Below are positions 26,521 to 36,118 of a DNA stretch of 64,000 nucleotides, piece by piece; position 1 is the stretch's first letter, and every line of letters begins with the position of its first letter. The position numbers and the translations under genes are program-made. Under the pieces are notes generated by a model, which was given only the letters and a program-made list of their open reading frames with translations, was not told where the DNA came from and made no database searches. The DNA comes from Hyphomicrobium_A sp963776675 (GTDB lineage: Bacteria > Pseudomonadota > Alphaproteobacteria > Rhizobiales > Hyphomicrobiaceae): NCBI GenBank assembly GCA_963776675.1, contig CAVZNR010000043.1, positions 35,180-99,179 of the forward strand, given 5' to 3'.

Positions 26521-27801
26521 ATGCGCATTCAGATCGCGGCCGTGGTGGCTGCCACATTCTGTACGGTGAGCCCGCTGGCAATGGCGGACACAGCTCCCGA
26601 TACCGCCGCAGTCGTGAAGAACTACGCCAACATCGCCGAAGCCGGCTACGCAGACGCGCTCGCTGCAGCGCGCAAGCTTAAGACGGCTGTCGACACGCTC
26701 GTCAAGGAGCCGACCGACGCCAATTTGAAAGCGGCGCGCGAAGCTTGGCGCGCAGCCCGCGTCCCCTACATGCAGACGGAAGCTTTCCGCTTCGGCAACG
26801 CCATCGTTGACGACTGGGAAGGCAAGGTCAATTCCTGGCCGCTCGATGAGGGCCTCATCGACTACGTGTCTGCCGACTACGGCGATGAATCGCCGGAGAA
26901 CGATCTCTACGTCGCCAACGTCATCGCCAACACCTCGATTAAGATCGCCGGCGAGGAGGTCGACACCTCGAAAATCACTAAGGAGCTTTTGGCCGACAAG
27001 CTTCAAGAGGCAGGCGGCATCGAATCCAACGTCGCCACCGGCTATCACGCCATCGAGTTTCTGCTGTGGGGACAGGATCTCAACGGCACGGGCCCCGGTG
27101 CCGGCAACCGGCCCGCCACCGACTACGATACCAAAAACTGCACGGGCGGCCATTGCGAGCGCCGCGCCCAGTACCTCGAGGCGGCAACCGACCTTCTGGT
27201 CGACGATCTCGCCTGGATGACCAAGCAGTGGGGTCCCGATGGCGCCGCCCGCAAGGCCGTGATGGCCGACGGCGGAAAAGCCGGGCTGGTGGCGATCTTC
27301 AAAGGCCTGGGAAGTCTCTCCTATGGCGAGATGGCCGGCGAGCGCATGAAGCTCGGGCTCCTGATCCACGATCCCGAGGAGGAGCACGACTGCTTCTCCG
27401 ACAACACGCACGCCTCGCACTACTACGATGCCAAGGGCATGCAGAACGTCTACCTCGGCGCTTATAAGCGCACCGACGGCTCGGAGATCAAAGGCCCGAG
27501 CCCGTCCGATCTCGTCAAGGCCAAGTCGGCTGAAGCAGACACGCGCACGCGCACCGCGATCGACGAGACGATGAAGCGCATGGACGCCATCGTGCAGCGC
27601 GCCGCTGCGGGCGAGGCCTACGATCAGATGATCGGCGAGGACAACCCGGAAGGTAATGCCGCCGTCGATAGCGCGATCAAGGCGCTTGTCGCTCAGGCCA
27701 AGGAATTCGAGCGTGATATTGTCGCTCTTGACCTCAAGGCCATCGACTTCGAGGGCTCCGACAGCCTCGATCATCCCGAGAAGGTCAAGTCCGAGAACTA
27801 A
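26521..27801 (+). CDS. Imelysin / iron-regulated protein A-type peptidase M75-like
   Basis: 426 residues with signal peptide (MRIQIAAVVAATFCTVSPLA, cleavage near AMADTA). The canonical G-x-H-x-x-E motif is present in ATGYHAIEFLLWGQDLNG. Other conserved segments are REAWRAARVPYMQTEAFRF and EEEHDCFSDNTHASHYYD near residue 290. Imelysins of this type are periplasmic or outer-membrane iron-related proteins and the supposed peptidase activity is disputed. It heads a rightward unit with the di-heme oxidase and a third imelysin. Confidence 0.92.
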   Translation: MRIQIAAVVAATFCTVSPLAMADTAPDTAAVVKNYANIAEAGYADALAAARKLKTAVDTLVKEPTDANLKAAREAWRAARVPYMQTEAFRFGNAIVDDWEGKVNSWPLDEGLIDYVSADYGDESPENDLYVANVIANTSIKIAGEEVDTSKITKELLADKLQEAGGIESNVATGYHAIEFLLWGQDLNGTGPGAGNRPATDYDTKNCTGGHCERRAQYLEAATDLLVDDLAWMTKQWGPDGAARKAVMADGGKAGLVAIFKGLGSLSYGEMAGERMKLGLLIHDPEEEHDCFSDNTHASHYYDAKGMQNVYLGAYKRTDGSEIKGPSPSDLVKAKSAEADTRTRTAIDETMKRMDAIVQRAAAGEAYDQMIGEDNPEGNAAVDSAIKALVAQAKEFERDIVALDLKAIDFEGSDSLDHPEKVKSEN

Positions 27802-27851
27802 GAATATCGCCGCGAGCGCCCGTTTTGCGGCGTTTGGGCCCAGACGTTGCA

Positions 27852-27879
27852 CCGCATGGGCAGAGCGCTGCCCATGCGG
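27852..27879 (+). promoter_or_regulatory. Perfect 12-bp hairpin between imelysin and di-heme oxidase
   Basis: CCGCATGGGCAG and its exact complement flank a four-base loop. It lies 50 bp after the imelysin stop and 51 bp before the next start. There is no T-tract, so a processing or mRNA-stability element is more likely than a full terminator. Confidence 0.45.
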
Positions 27880-27929
27880 CACATTGCGTCGCCGGGAAGG
27901 ACGCCCTGCCGCAATCACCATGGTCGCAC

Positions 27930-29435
27930 ATGACCCAAGAAGAAAAACTGCCACCGCGCCTGCCGCTGCTCTTACTGCCGAGCCTCCTGGCGATCGTCGT
28001 GTTCGGCGTCGCTGCGTCCCTCGGCGTTGGTGGGCACGACTCGCTGGCTGCCGCCCCGGCCGATGTTGAGGGCGAGGATCGGCCGGGCGGGACGGCAACG
28101 ACGAACGAAAGCGTCAACACGCGCGATGCCTTTTCCCACTTCTCACACGGCATAGGGTTCGAGGGCGAAGCCAGGTTCAAGATCGGCAACGCCATCTTCC
28201 GCAAGCTGTGGGTGTCGGCCCCCTCCTCGACCAAGAGCTCCGATGGTCTGGGCCCACTCTATAATTCACGCGCCTGTCAAAGCTGCCATTTCAAGGATGG
28301 GCGCGGACATCCGCCCCACGCCAACTATCCCGACGACAATTCAGAATCGATGTTTCTGCGTCTGTCGATCCCACCCGAGACGGACGAGCAGCGGCGCCTC
28401 CTGGCGGAGCACAAGCTCAACACCATCGACGAGCCGACCTATGGCGGCCAGTTGCAAAACCTCGCCATCCAGGGCCACGACGGTGAAGGCCATATGCATA
28501 TCGAGTACGAGGATGTTCCGGTGAAGCTCGCTGACGGGACCAGCCTCACGCTGCGCGAACCGACCTACTCGATCACCGACCTCAAGTATGGCGCGTTGCA
28601 TCCCAAGACGATGCTGTCGCCGCGTGTAGCGCCGCAGATGATTGGACTCGGCCTCATCGAGGCCATCCCCCAGGCGCAGATCCGGGCGAACGCCGACCCC
28701 GACGACAAAAATGGCGACGGCATCTCCGGTCGCACCAACGAGGTGTGGTCGATGGAGCGCGACAAGGTGGCGCTTGGGCGCTTCGGATGGAAAGCCGGCG
28801 TCCCCTCGATCCGCCAGCAGTCCGCATCGGCATTTGCCGGCGACATGGGGCTGTCAACTCCGCTGGTGCACAAGTCGGCGGGCGACTGCACGGCCGCGCA
28901 AAGCTTCTGCCTCAACGCGCCCAACGGCGAGAGCGAGCGCGACGGCGGCCTGGAGGTCGGATCGAAGCTTTTCGATCTCGTCGTCTTCTATGCTCAGAAC
29001 CTTGCCGTGCCGCCGCGCCGCAATGCCAAGGACGCAACCGTCCAGAAAGGCAAGGCGCTGTTCTACGACCTCGGCTGCCAGTCCTGCCACACGCCCTCGT
29101 TCACCACGGGAACGGTCGAGGGGCAGCCGCATCTGAGCAACCAGAAGATCTGGCCCTATACCGATCTCCTGCTGCACGACATGGGCGACGGCCTCGCCGA
29201 TAACCGTCCGGAAGGCATGGCCGATGGGCGCGAGTGGCGCACGGCGCCGCTCTGGGGTATCGGTCTCACCGAAACGGTGAGCGGCCATACCTTCCTTCTG
29301 CACGATGGCCGCGCACGCAACGTTGAGGAAGCCATCTTTTGGCACGGTGGAGAGGCACAGGTTTCGCGCGATGGCTATGCGGCCTTGTCGAAGGAAGAGC
29401 GCGCCGCGCTGGACGCCTTCGTGAACTCGCTATGA
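27930..29435 (+). CDS. Di-heme oxidoreductase (DHOR/DUF1111 family), putative thiol oxidoreductase
   Basis: 501 residues. One N-terminal hydrophobic segment (LPLLLLPSLLAIVVFGVAA) serves as signal or anchor. Two CxxCH heme-c sites are visible: SRACQSCHFKDGRGHPP near residue 115 and DLGCQSCHTPSFTTG near residue 385. The domain ends with the family block EWRTAPLWGIGLTETVSG and HDGRARNVEEAIFWHGGEA. It is a periplasmic cytochrome-c-type protein consistently associated with imelysins, and is presumed to do redox work in iron uptake. Its stop overlaps the next start as ATGA. Confidence 0.92.
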   Translation: MTQEEKLPPRLPLLLLPSLLAIVVFGVAASLGVGGHDSLAAAPADVEGEDRPGGTATTNESVNTRDAFSHFSHGIGFEGEARFKIGNAIFRKLWVSAPSSTKSSDGLGPLYNSRACQSCHFKDGRGHPPHANYPDDNSESMFLRLSIPPETDEQRRLLAEHKLNTIDEPTYGGQLQNLAIQGHDGEGHMHIEYEDVPVKLADGTSLTLREPTYSITDLKYGALHPKTMLSPRVAPQMIGLGLIEAIPQAQIRANADPDDKNGDGISGRTNEVWSMERDKVALGRFGWKAGVPSIRQQSASAFAGDMGLSTPLVHKSAGDCTAAQSFCLNAPNGESERDGGLEVGSKLFDLVVFYAQNLAVPPRRNAKDATVQKGKALFYDLGCQSCHTPSFTTGTVEGQPHLSNQKIWPYTDLLLHDMGDGLADNRPEGMADGREWRTAPLWGIGLTETVSGHTFLLHDGRARNVEEAIFWHGGEAQVSRDGYAALSKEERAALDAFVNSL

Positions 29436-30538
29436 CGCGCGAGCGTCTTTCCGCGCGCTGGCGTTGGCATTCCGTCGGCATCCTGATTTTTGCCGCCGTC
29501 AGTCCGGCGTTGGCCTTCGACCACGCAGCCGTCGCCAAGCGCACGCTCGAGCAGCATATTCTTCCCGGCTACGCGCGCTTCGACGAGGCGGCGCGGGCGT
29601 TCTCCCAAAAAACCGCCGCGCTGTGTCGTGCCCCCTCCCCCACCGCGCTCGCCGAGGCGCGGGAGGCGGCGCGCAACGCCCTGATCGCGTGGGGGCGCGT
29701 CGAGCACATCCGCTTCGGACCCATCACCGAGCAGAAACGGCTCGACCGGCTGATCTTCTACCCAGACCCGCGCGGGTTTGCGCGCAAGCAGATCGCGCGT
29801 CTCCTGCGCCTGCACAACGACGCGGATCTCGCGCCCGACAAGCTCGCGCAAGCCAGCGTCGCCGTGCAGGGCTTTACCGCGATCGATCGCGTGCTTTGGG
29901 GCAAAGGCTCAGAAGCGCTCGCGTCGCCATCCGGTGCCCCATCATTCCGCTGCCGTTACGTGAACGCGCTGGCCGATGGCATCGCCCACATGGCCGCCGA
30001 TACGCTCGCCGCCTGGCAGGGTCCCTTCAAGCAGGCCTGGCTGTCCCCCGGCGCCGGCAACCGCGCGTTCTTGAACGCTACGGAGACGACGCAGGCGCTA
30101 GTGCGGGCCTACGTCACCGAGCTCGAGGTCGTGCGCTTGCAGCGCCTCGCGCCGCTTCTGAGCTTGGAGAGCAAGGCGGGCCAGACCGAGCCGCTGTTGC
30201 CTAAGAGCGGCCTCGGCGTGCCCTACCTGGTCGCCAACATCGAAGGCCTCCGCGATCTCCTCACCGCGGGTGGATTCACCGATCCCGCCCTTGCGGAGGA
30301 CGACAAGGCGCTGTCGGCCATTAGCATCCTGGGCAGCGTCGTGACCGACCTCGGCTTTGCCGAGCGCGCGGGCCGCGGTGCCATAGAGGTCGCACCGGAT
30401 GTGTTTGCGAGCGCGCCCGCGCGCGCCAAGCTGGCCCCGATGATCTACTCCCTCAAGAACGCGGAGGAGACGGGCAGAGGGGCACTCGGCTCGCTGACGG
30501 GGCTTTCGCTCGGCTTCAACTCGCTCGACGGCGATTGA
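29432..30538 (+). CDS. Imelysin family protein (third copy)
   Basis: 368 residues with signal peptide (HSVGILIFAAVSPALAFDHA). Paralogue of 25203-26288: shared features are AWGRVEHIRFGPI, IFYPDPRGFARKQIARLL, VQGFTAIDRVLWG and the C-terminus SLGFNSLDGD. It also lacks the canonical G-x-H-x-x-E. The start at 29432 is in an ATGA overlap with the di-heme oxidase, so the two are translationally coupled. Confidence 0.9.
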   Translation: MTRERLSARWRWHSVGILIFAAVSPALAFDHAAVAKRTLEQHILPGYARFDEAARAFSQKTAALCRAPSPTALAEAREAARNALIAWGRVEHIRFGPITEQKRLDRLIFYPDPRGFARKQIARLLRLHNDADLAPDKLAQASVAVQGFTAIDRVLWGKGSEALASPSGAPSFRCRYVNALADGIAHMAADTLAAWQGPFKQAWLSPGAGNRAFLNATETTQALVRAYVTELEVVRLQRLAPLLSLESKAGQTEPLLPKSGLGVPYLVANIEGLRDLLTAGGFTDPALAEDDKALSAISILGSVVTDLGFAERAGRGAIEVAPDVFASAPARAKLAPMIYSLKNAEETGRGALGSLTGLSLGFNSLDGD

Positions 30539-30539
30539 C

Positions 30540-30570
30540 AAAAAATCCCCCTCACGCGGGGTGAGGGGGA
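30540..30570 (-). terminator. Terminator for the amidase gene (leftward), shared intergenic hairpin
   Basis: A 10-bp stem (TCCCCCTCAC / GTGAGGGGGA, 30546-30570) with a 5-base loop is followed, in the leftward direction, by a run of T (the + strand has A at 30540-30545). It suits the minus-strand gene ending at 30594 and may also mark the end of the rightward unit. Confidence 0.7.
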
Positions 30571-30593
30571 CACGATGCAGAGAGAAGCGGTGC

Positions 30594-31724
30594 TTACTGC
30601 GCGTTGGCAGCCGTCTTGCGCTTCTGGAACTTGGCCGACATGTCGATCACGGTCTGCTCGCCCTTGGTGGAGAGCTTCTGGACCTCCTTGGCATCGAGAT
30701 CGAACTTGTTGAGATCGACCATGCGCACGGTCTGATCGTCATAGGTCTTGTAGTAGTAGCGCAGGCCCTCCGGGTCGCGCATGACTGTTAGCAACGTCTG
30801 ATCGGTCTCCGATGCGTTGCCGGATTTTGCACGCACCGCGCCGACGGGGATGTCGAAGTTGTTGAGCAGGTGGAAGCCGCTGAAGACGCCGTCGGTCGCA
30901 TTGGCAACCGGCTTGGCCGTCCCGGCGAACACAGCCGAACGCACGAAACGTGATGGCGGCGTGAAATCACCCGGCAGCCCGAGCATGCCGTCGCCCATGC
31001 CGAAGCTCTGAAACGTCGTGCCGTCGATTTTGACGGGGGACGCGCCGAGGGGATCGAGCGCGATGTAGTTGCGCAAATTGGTCATATGCCAGTCGAATGT
31101 GGGCGAGTTGGTCAGGACACCCAGAGGATTGTCGTGCAGGACCAGCTTGCCGCCGACGGGCTCAATGACGAGCGCTTTGCCGCTCTTGTCATAAACGATC
31201 CAATGGAACGGCTGCACCGTTTGCGGCCACCCCGGCAGCAGCGTGGGCGCCACGACGGCGTCGCCCGCCTCGATCGCTTTGCGCACCTCGTCGACGTTGG
31301 CAAAGCTTGTCAAAACCCAGTTGGAAAAATCCACCGCCGACATCGACTGCGCCTGATTGGCAGCCGTGGTCTTGGTGTACTCGGCCTCCGTCGGGAAGTA
31401 GAAGGCGCCGATTGCGAGCCCCTTCTCATTGATCCCGTCCATGATTCCGAGGTTTCCGAAAACAATCACGCCGAGCGCGCCGTACTTCGAGGACCACTTC
31501 TTCCCGTCTCCGAGCGGCGTCTGGCCGACGAAGCTGTAGCCGCGCGGCACGACGGCGAGATCAAAATCGAGCGGGATTCCAAACTCGACGGTGCGGCCAT
31601 GTGAGACGCTGCCGTCAGCGTTCCTCAGCATGAGGCCGGTGCACGCGTCAGCGGCGGTGGCGGATATGAGGGCCGTCATCGCCGTGATGGCGAGCCCGCG
31701 AAAGAGCTTCGATCTAGGGGTCAT
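30594..31724 (-). CDS. Linear amide C-N hydrolase, choloylglycine/penicillin acylase family
   Basis: 376 residues. The signal peptide (LFRGLAITAMTALISATA) ends just before ACTGLMLRNADGS. Cleavage would expose Cys28 as the N-terminal nucleophile, as in Ntn hydrolases of this family. Conserved features are GRTVEFGIPLDFDLAVVPRG, GINEKGLAIGAFYFP, and VLTNSPTFDWHMTNLRNYI with the Asn/Arg of the active site. It may cleave bile-salt-like amides, penicillin V or acyl-homoserine lactones; the periplasmic location fits the last two. It is monocistronic with its own terminator. Confidence 0.9.
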   Translation of the reverse strand: MTPRSKLFRGLAITAMTALISATAADACTGLMLRNADGSVSHGRTVEFGIPLDFDLAVVPRGYSFVGQTPLGDGKKWSSKYGALGVIVFGNLGIMDGINEKGLAIGAFYFPTEAEYTKTTAANQAQSMSAVDFSNWVLTSFANVDEVRKAIEAGDAVVAPTLLPGWPQTVQPFHWIVYDKSGKALVIEPVGGKLVLHDNPLGVLTNSPTFDWHMTNLRNYIALDPLGASPVKIDGTTFQSFGMGDGMLGLPGDFTPPSRFVRSAVFAGTAKPVANATDGVFSGFHLLNNFDIPVGAVRAKSGNASETDQTLLTVMRDPEGLRYYYKTYDDQTVRMVDLNKFDLDAKEVQKLSTKGEQTVIDMSAKFQKRKTAANAQ

Positions 31725-32094
31725 GTCGGCGCACTCCATTGAACGTCCCACGAGTTTTGGAATGCGCATGGGTAGGCCGACTTGGTTGAAGTGCCATGAT
31801 CAGTACCCGTTCAATTGCGTCTATTGCCCGAATTCACATCGGGCTCTGGCGACGCAAAACGGCGCGAACCGGCCTCACTGCCGCCGACCGGACGCGCGCC
31901 TCCTTCCAAAGAACAGGCCTTTCAATCTGAGGGGGCTGCGATGCTGCACAGCGATATTTTGGGCAACCTGCCTCTCATGCAGGCAGAGAAGGTCACTGAG
32001 TTGCAAATCTGCCACGCCGAACCGGTTTAACATGCCCCTGCCGGACGCCAGTCAGAGCGATCAATCAAACCGGCGCAATAGGGGAGAACACACG
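31725..32094. other. Intergenic region, divergent promoters
   Basis: 370 bp between the amidase and the DUF1097 gene. I see no gene. Some open frame exists on the + strand but with no domain, signal or start site. The 3' end carries GGGGAG at 32081-32086 as the ribosome-binding site of the next gene. Confidence 0.5.
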
Positions 32095-32604
32095 ATGGAT
32101 CTCGTTACCGCACTTGCGGTCAGCATCGGCCTACTTGGAGGCGCTGCGACCTATCTCTATCTTTCCGACTTTCTCGGCCTGGGGCTGCAGATCTGGGCAG
32201 CCTTCATCGCGTGGGCGAGCTTCTACCACTGCGGCGGAAAGATCCAAGGCTTCACCTCGAGCATACTGGCGAACCTGTGGGGCGTGATCTGGGGCGCGCT
32301 TACACTGATCGCCTTCTCCAATCTCGACTTTGGTCTCGCCGCGCCGATTTGGGCCGGCATCTGCGTTGCATTCGGCGTCGGCCTGATGATTCTCGGATGC
32401 AAGATTCCGATCTTCTCGGCGATCCCGGCTACCGTCTACGGCTATGCCGCCACGGTCGCGTTGGCACTCCTGACCAACTCAGTGGCGGGTCTTGTCGACC
32501 CGACGCTCACCAATCCGGCGGTCGTGATTGCACTTTCAATGATCGGCGGCGCGATCTTCGGATTAATTTCCGAGGCCTTGGCCGGCGTTCTCGCGAAGTC
32601 GTAG
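32095..32604 (+). CDS. DUF1097 family membrane protein
   Basis: 169 residues with about five to six membrane segments (ALAVSIGLLGGAATYLYL; LGLQIWAAFIAWASFYHCGG; SSILANLWGVIWGALTLIAF; GICVAFGVGLMILGC; VIALSMIGGAIFGLIS). The FYHCGG segment and short length match DUF1097 proteins such as YcdZ. The function is unknown. GGGGAG lies eight bases upstream of the ATG, and a strong terminator follows, so it is monocistronic. Confidence 0.82.
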   Translation: MDLVTALAVSIGLLGGAATYLYLSDFLGLGLQIWAAFIAWASFYHCGGKIQGFTSSILANLWGVIWGALTLIAFSNLDFGLAAPIWAGICVAFGVGLMILGCKIPIFSAIPATVYGYAATVALALLTNSVAGLVDPTLTNPAVVIALSMIGGAIFGLISEALAGVLAKS

Positions 32605-32641
32605 CTCGCCGGGGCGTGTCCGGCACAGAGCAAAGGATGAC

Positions 32642-32687
32642 GGGCGCCATCGATCTTGGACCTGGGACCCTACGATGGCGCCCTTTT
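32642..32687 (+). terminator. Rho-independent terminator after DUF1097 gene
   Basis: An 11-bp perfect stem (GGGCGCCATCG at 32642-32652 / CGATGGCGCCC at 32673-32683) with a 20-base loop is followed by TTTT. It lies 38 bp after the stop. Confidence 0.85.
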
Positions 32688-32705
32688 CACATGTAGCTAG
32701 GCGCT

Positions 32706-34341
32706 CTAGCGCTTAGAGCGATGCTGACGGTAGCGCTTGATCAGGGCGTTGGTGGACGAGTCGTGCTTGAGCGGCGGCTCGGCTGCATCCTGCAACTCGG
32801 GGATGATGCGCTTGGCCAGAACTTTGCCGAGCTCAACGCCCCATTGATCGAACGAGTCGATGTCCCAGACCGCGCCCTGCGTGAACACGCTGTGCTCGTA
32901 AAGCGCAACCAGCGTCCCGAGCGTCTTGGGATCGAGCCGGTCTGCCAGGATCATGTTGGTCGGGCGGTTGCCTTCGGTGACGCGGAACGGCGTCTGGAAG
33001 GCCGGTGAGCCTTCCGCCGTCAGCTCGGCCGCCGTCTTTCCGAACGCCAATGCCTCGGCCTGGGCAAAGAGGTTTGCCATCAGGAGATCGTGGTGATCGG
33101 CGAGGGGAGAAAGCGGCTGCAAGAAGCCGATCATGTCGCACGGGATCAGCTTCGTGCCCTGGTGGATCAGCTGGTAGAACGAGTGCTGCCCGTCGGTGCC
33201 CGGCTCGCCCCAGATGATGGGTCCGGTCTGATAATTGACGCGGTTCGCGCTCAGGTCGACATGCTTGCCGTTGCTCTCCATCTGCAACTGCTGGAGGTAG
33301 GCGGGGAAGCGCGCGAGGTGCTCCGCGTAGGGCATGATGCCGAGCGTCTCGGTTCCGAAGAAATTGTTGTACCAGACGGTCAAGAGCCCCATCAGGAGCG
33401 GCAGGTTCTTCTCTAGCGGCGTGGAGCGGAAATGCTCATCCATGGCATGGAAGCCGGCGAGCATGTCGCGGAAGCTCTTTGGCCCGATAGCGATCATCGT
33501 GGACAGGCCGATGGCCGAATCCATCGAGTAGCGACCGCCGACCCAGTCCCAGAACTCGAACATGTGCGAGGTGTCGATGCCGAACTTCTCGACACCTTCA
33601 GTATTGGTCGAATTCGGCCACGAAGTGCTTGGCGACCGCCTTCTCGTCGCCGAGCTTATCCACCACCCAGGCACGGGCGGTTGCCGCATTGGTCATCGTC
33701 TCGAGCGTGGTGAAGGTCTTGGACGAGATGATGAACAGCGTCTCGGCGGGATCGAGGTCGTGCGTCGCCTCGGTGAAAGCGGCACCGTCCACGTTGGAAA
33801 CGAAGCGGAATGTCATGCTGCGGTCGGAGAAGGGCCGCAGTGCCAGGTAGGCCATCTCAGGCCCCAGATACGAGCCGCCGATGCCGACGTTGATGACGTT
33901 CTTGATGCGCTTTCCGGTGTGGCCCGTCCACGCGCCCGACCGCACCTTGTCGGCAAAGTCCGCCATGCGGTCGAGGACGGCGTGCACGTCGGGCACGACG
34001 TTGTGGCCGTCGACCTCGATGACGGAGCCGCGCGGCGCGCGCAGCGCCACGTGCAGCACCGCGCGCTTCTCCGTCGTGTTGATCTTATCGCCGCGGAACA
34101 TGGCGTCACGCCGCTCCGCCACCTTGCGCTCCTCGGCGAGATGCAACAGCAGCTGCAACGTCTCGTCGGTGATGCGGTTCTTGGAATAGTCGAGCACGAG
34201 GCCCGCCCCCTCGACCGTGAAGCGATCGGCGCGCCCCGGATCGTCCGCGAACAGCTTGCGAAGATGCACGTCCTTGATCTTGGCCTGGTGCTCGCTGAGC
34301 GCCTGCCACGTCGCGGTCCCGATGAGCGGGGTGAGGCCCAT
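32706..34341 (-). pseudogene. pgi: Glucose-6-phosphate isomerase, frameshifted as sequenced
   Basis: Reconstructed length 544 residues, normal for the enzyme, which interconverts glucose 6-phosphate and fructose 6-phosphate. N-terminal part: INVGIGGSYLGPEMAYLAL, FIISSKTFTTLETMTNA. C-terminal part: WDWVGGRYSMDSAIGLS, FFGTETLGIMPYAEHL, GEPGTDGQHSFYQLIHQG, SFDQWGVELGKVLA. The frame breaks at 33610-33615, where HFVA...STNTEG should join; removing one base restores it. In a core enzyme this is probably a sequence error. The start at 34341 has AGGAGA upstream and lies 11 bp after the tal stop. It is the last gene of the pentose-phosphate unit. Confidence 0.88.
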
Positions 34342-34352
34342 AATGCGGTCTC

Positions 34353-35429
34353 CTACTTCAGTGCCTTGGACTTGGCCTCGATGGACGCCAGAAGATCTTG
34401 CCACGACTTGACGAAGGACTTCGCTCCCTCGGTCTGCAGCTGCCGCGCCAAGGCATGCGGATCGATGCCGGCGCTCGCGTACTCGCCCAGCACCTTCTCG
34501 CAGTCGCCGCCATCAGGCGTCAGGATGCTGCCGACGACGCCGTGATCCCCGAAGGCCAGCAGCGTCTCATCCGGCATGGTGTTGACGGTGTTGGGCGCCG
34601 CCAGACCTGTGATGTACATGGTATCGGGTGCCCTGGGGTCCTTGGTGCTGGTGCTGGCAAACAGGAGCCGCTGCGGACGCGCGCCCAGCAATTCCAGCCG
34701 CTGCCAGCGATCGGAGTTCAGCAGATCCCGATAGGCGCGATAGGCCTGCTTGGCCACCGCGATGCCGAGCTTGTCACGCAGGCCTTCGGGCACCTTGTCC
34801 AGCACCGCCTTGTCCCAGCGGCTGATGAAGACGGAGGCGACGGAGCGCACGTCGGGACTGAGGCCTGCGGCGACGCGCCGTTCAAGACCCTTCATGTAGG
34901 CATCGGCCGCGGCGAGATAATCGTCGGCGGAGAACAGTAGCGTCACGTTGACGGTCACGCCCGAGAAGATCAACTCCTCGATCGCCGGGAGGCCTTCCTT
35001 GGTGCCCGGGATCTTGATGAACAGGTTCGGCTTGCCGGCCTTCTGGTAGAGGCGCTTGGCCTCGGCGATGGTCGCCTTGGTATCGTAAGCGAGCAGCGGC
35101 GATACCTCCAACGAGACCCAGCCGTCGACGGTCGACGTGCGCTGATGCACGGGTAGGAACAGATCCGCCGCTCGTGACAGATCCTCGATCGCCAGCTCGA
35201 AGAATAACGGCTCGCCGCTCATCCCGCTCTTCATGAGCTTGCGGATGGCCTCGTCATAAAACGTGCTCTTGGAGATGGCCTTGTCGAAGATCGTGGGGTT
35301 GGACGTCAGCCCCGTGACCGAGAACTCGTCGATGTACTTCTTGAGCGTACCGCTATCGAGCATGTTGCGAGTGATGTCGTCGATCCAAAGGCTCTGTCCG
35401 ACATCGTGCAGCTTTTTCGTCGCTTTCAC
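34353..35429 (-). CDS. tal: Transaldolase
   Basis: 358 residues of the longer transaldolase type. Features are SLWIDDITRNML, VTGLTSNPTIFDKAIS, the Schiff-base lysine in NLFIKIPGTKEGLPAI, VTLLFSADDYLAAADAY and SVASVFISRWD. It moves a dihydroxyacetone unit between sugar phosphates in the non-oxidative pentose phosphate branch. The GTG at 35429 is chosen because GAGGAG lies eight bases upstream. It lies 14 bp after the HAD gene. In some relatives tal and pgi are fused; here they are separate. Confidence 0.93.
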   Translation of the reverse strand: MKATKKLHDVGQSLWIDDITRNMLDSGTLKKYIDEFSVTGLTSNPTIFDKAISKSTFYDEAIRKLMKSGMSGEPLFFELAIEDLSRAADLFLPVHQRTSTVDGWVSLEVSPLLAYDTKATIAEAKRLYQKAGKPNLFIKIPGTKEGLPAIEELIFSGVTVNVTLLFSADDYLAAADAYMKGLERRVAAGLSPDVRSVASVFISRWDKAVLDKVPEGLRDKLGIAVAKQAYRAYRDLLNSDRWQRLELLGARPQRLLFASTSTKDPRAPDTMYITGLAAPNTVNTMPDETLLAFGDHGVVGSILTPDGGDCEKVLGEYASAGIDPHALARQLQTEGAKSFVKSWQDLLASIEAKSKALK

Positions 35430-35443
35430 GGTTTCACTCCTCC

Positions 35444-36118
35444 TCACACCGGCAGCAACGCCGAGAATTCCTGATTCTTGAGCTCCGCAATGCTATCCAA
35501 CGTCCGATCGGGCGAAGGCTCAGAGGCAAGAGCACTGGGACTATTGGCATAATGCCCCTGCCTGACAAAGACGGTGGTTACACATTTCTCCCAAGACTTC
35601 TTGATAGCACCGAGGATGCTCGGCTTGTCATCGATCACGACATAGTGGCGCGCCGGATAGGCCTGCGCCACGGCATCGAGCTCCTGCTGCTTGTGCACGA
35701 AGTCGAGGACGCGGCCATCGAAGGCCTTCCAGAGGCCGGCCCGCTCCAGCTTGTAGGGCTGAAACACGCCGTCCCCGTCGGTCAGAATGACGGGAAGCCC
35801 CCACTTTGCAACGTGCCGGACCGCCTCGAGCGCGTGCGGATAGAGGCGGTCGGCGAACGGATAGGCCATCAGCCAGTTGGAAAGCTCCAAGGCCCGAAGC
35901 TCGCCCATGTGCTCCAGCCGGAAGCGCTCGAGCGTGCCGAGAAAGTCGGCGTAGCCGTGCTTGTCGCGCTGCTCCTCGTAGATTGCCCAGAAGCGTTTGC
36001 TCGCGGCCTCTCCGAAATTATCGAGAACTTGCCGCCCGAGATCCGCCTTCAGCGCATCGTTGTCGAGGAGCGTATCGTCGACATCGAACAAGAAGACGAT
36101 CTCGTGCTCGGGCGGCAT
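35444..36118 (-). CDS. HAD-superfamily hydrolase
   Basis: 224 residues. Motif I is FLFDVDDTLLDND, with the nucleophile and acid Asp. Motif II is VILTDGDGV. Motif III/IV is HYVVIDDKPSILGAIKKSW. The cap is helical (C1 type). Its position between zwf and tal suggests it dephosphorylates a sugar-phosphate side product, but the substrate is not proven. The ATG shares one base with the zwf stop (TGATG), so the two are coupled. Confidence 0.85.
   Translation of the reverse strand: MPPEHEIVFLFDVDDTLLDNDALKADLGRQVLDNFGEAASKRFWAIYEEQRDKHGYADFLGTLERFRLEHMGELRALELSNWLMAYPFADRLYPHALEAVRHVAKWGLPVILTDGDGVFQPYKLERAGLWKAFDGRVLDFVHKQQELDAVAQAYPARHYVVIDDKPSILGAIKKSWEKCVTTVFVRQGHYANSPSALASEPSPDRTLDSIAELKNQEFSALLPV

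Noticed and set aside
26434..28098. A 554-codon open frame on the - strand
   Set aside because: It lies opposite the canonical imelysin, which has signal peptide and motif. Shadow frame.
33610..33615. The pgi frameshift lies at an EcoRI site, suggesting a cloning artefact
   Set aside because: A six-base site can occur by chance, a fill-in would add four bases and not one, and the other frameshifts are not at such sites.
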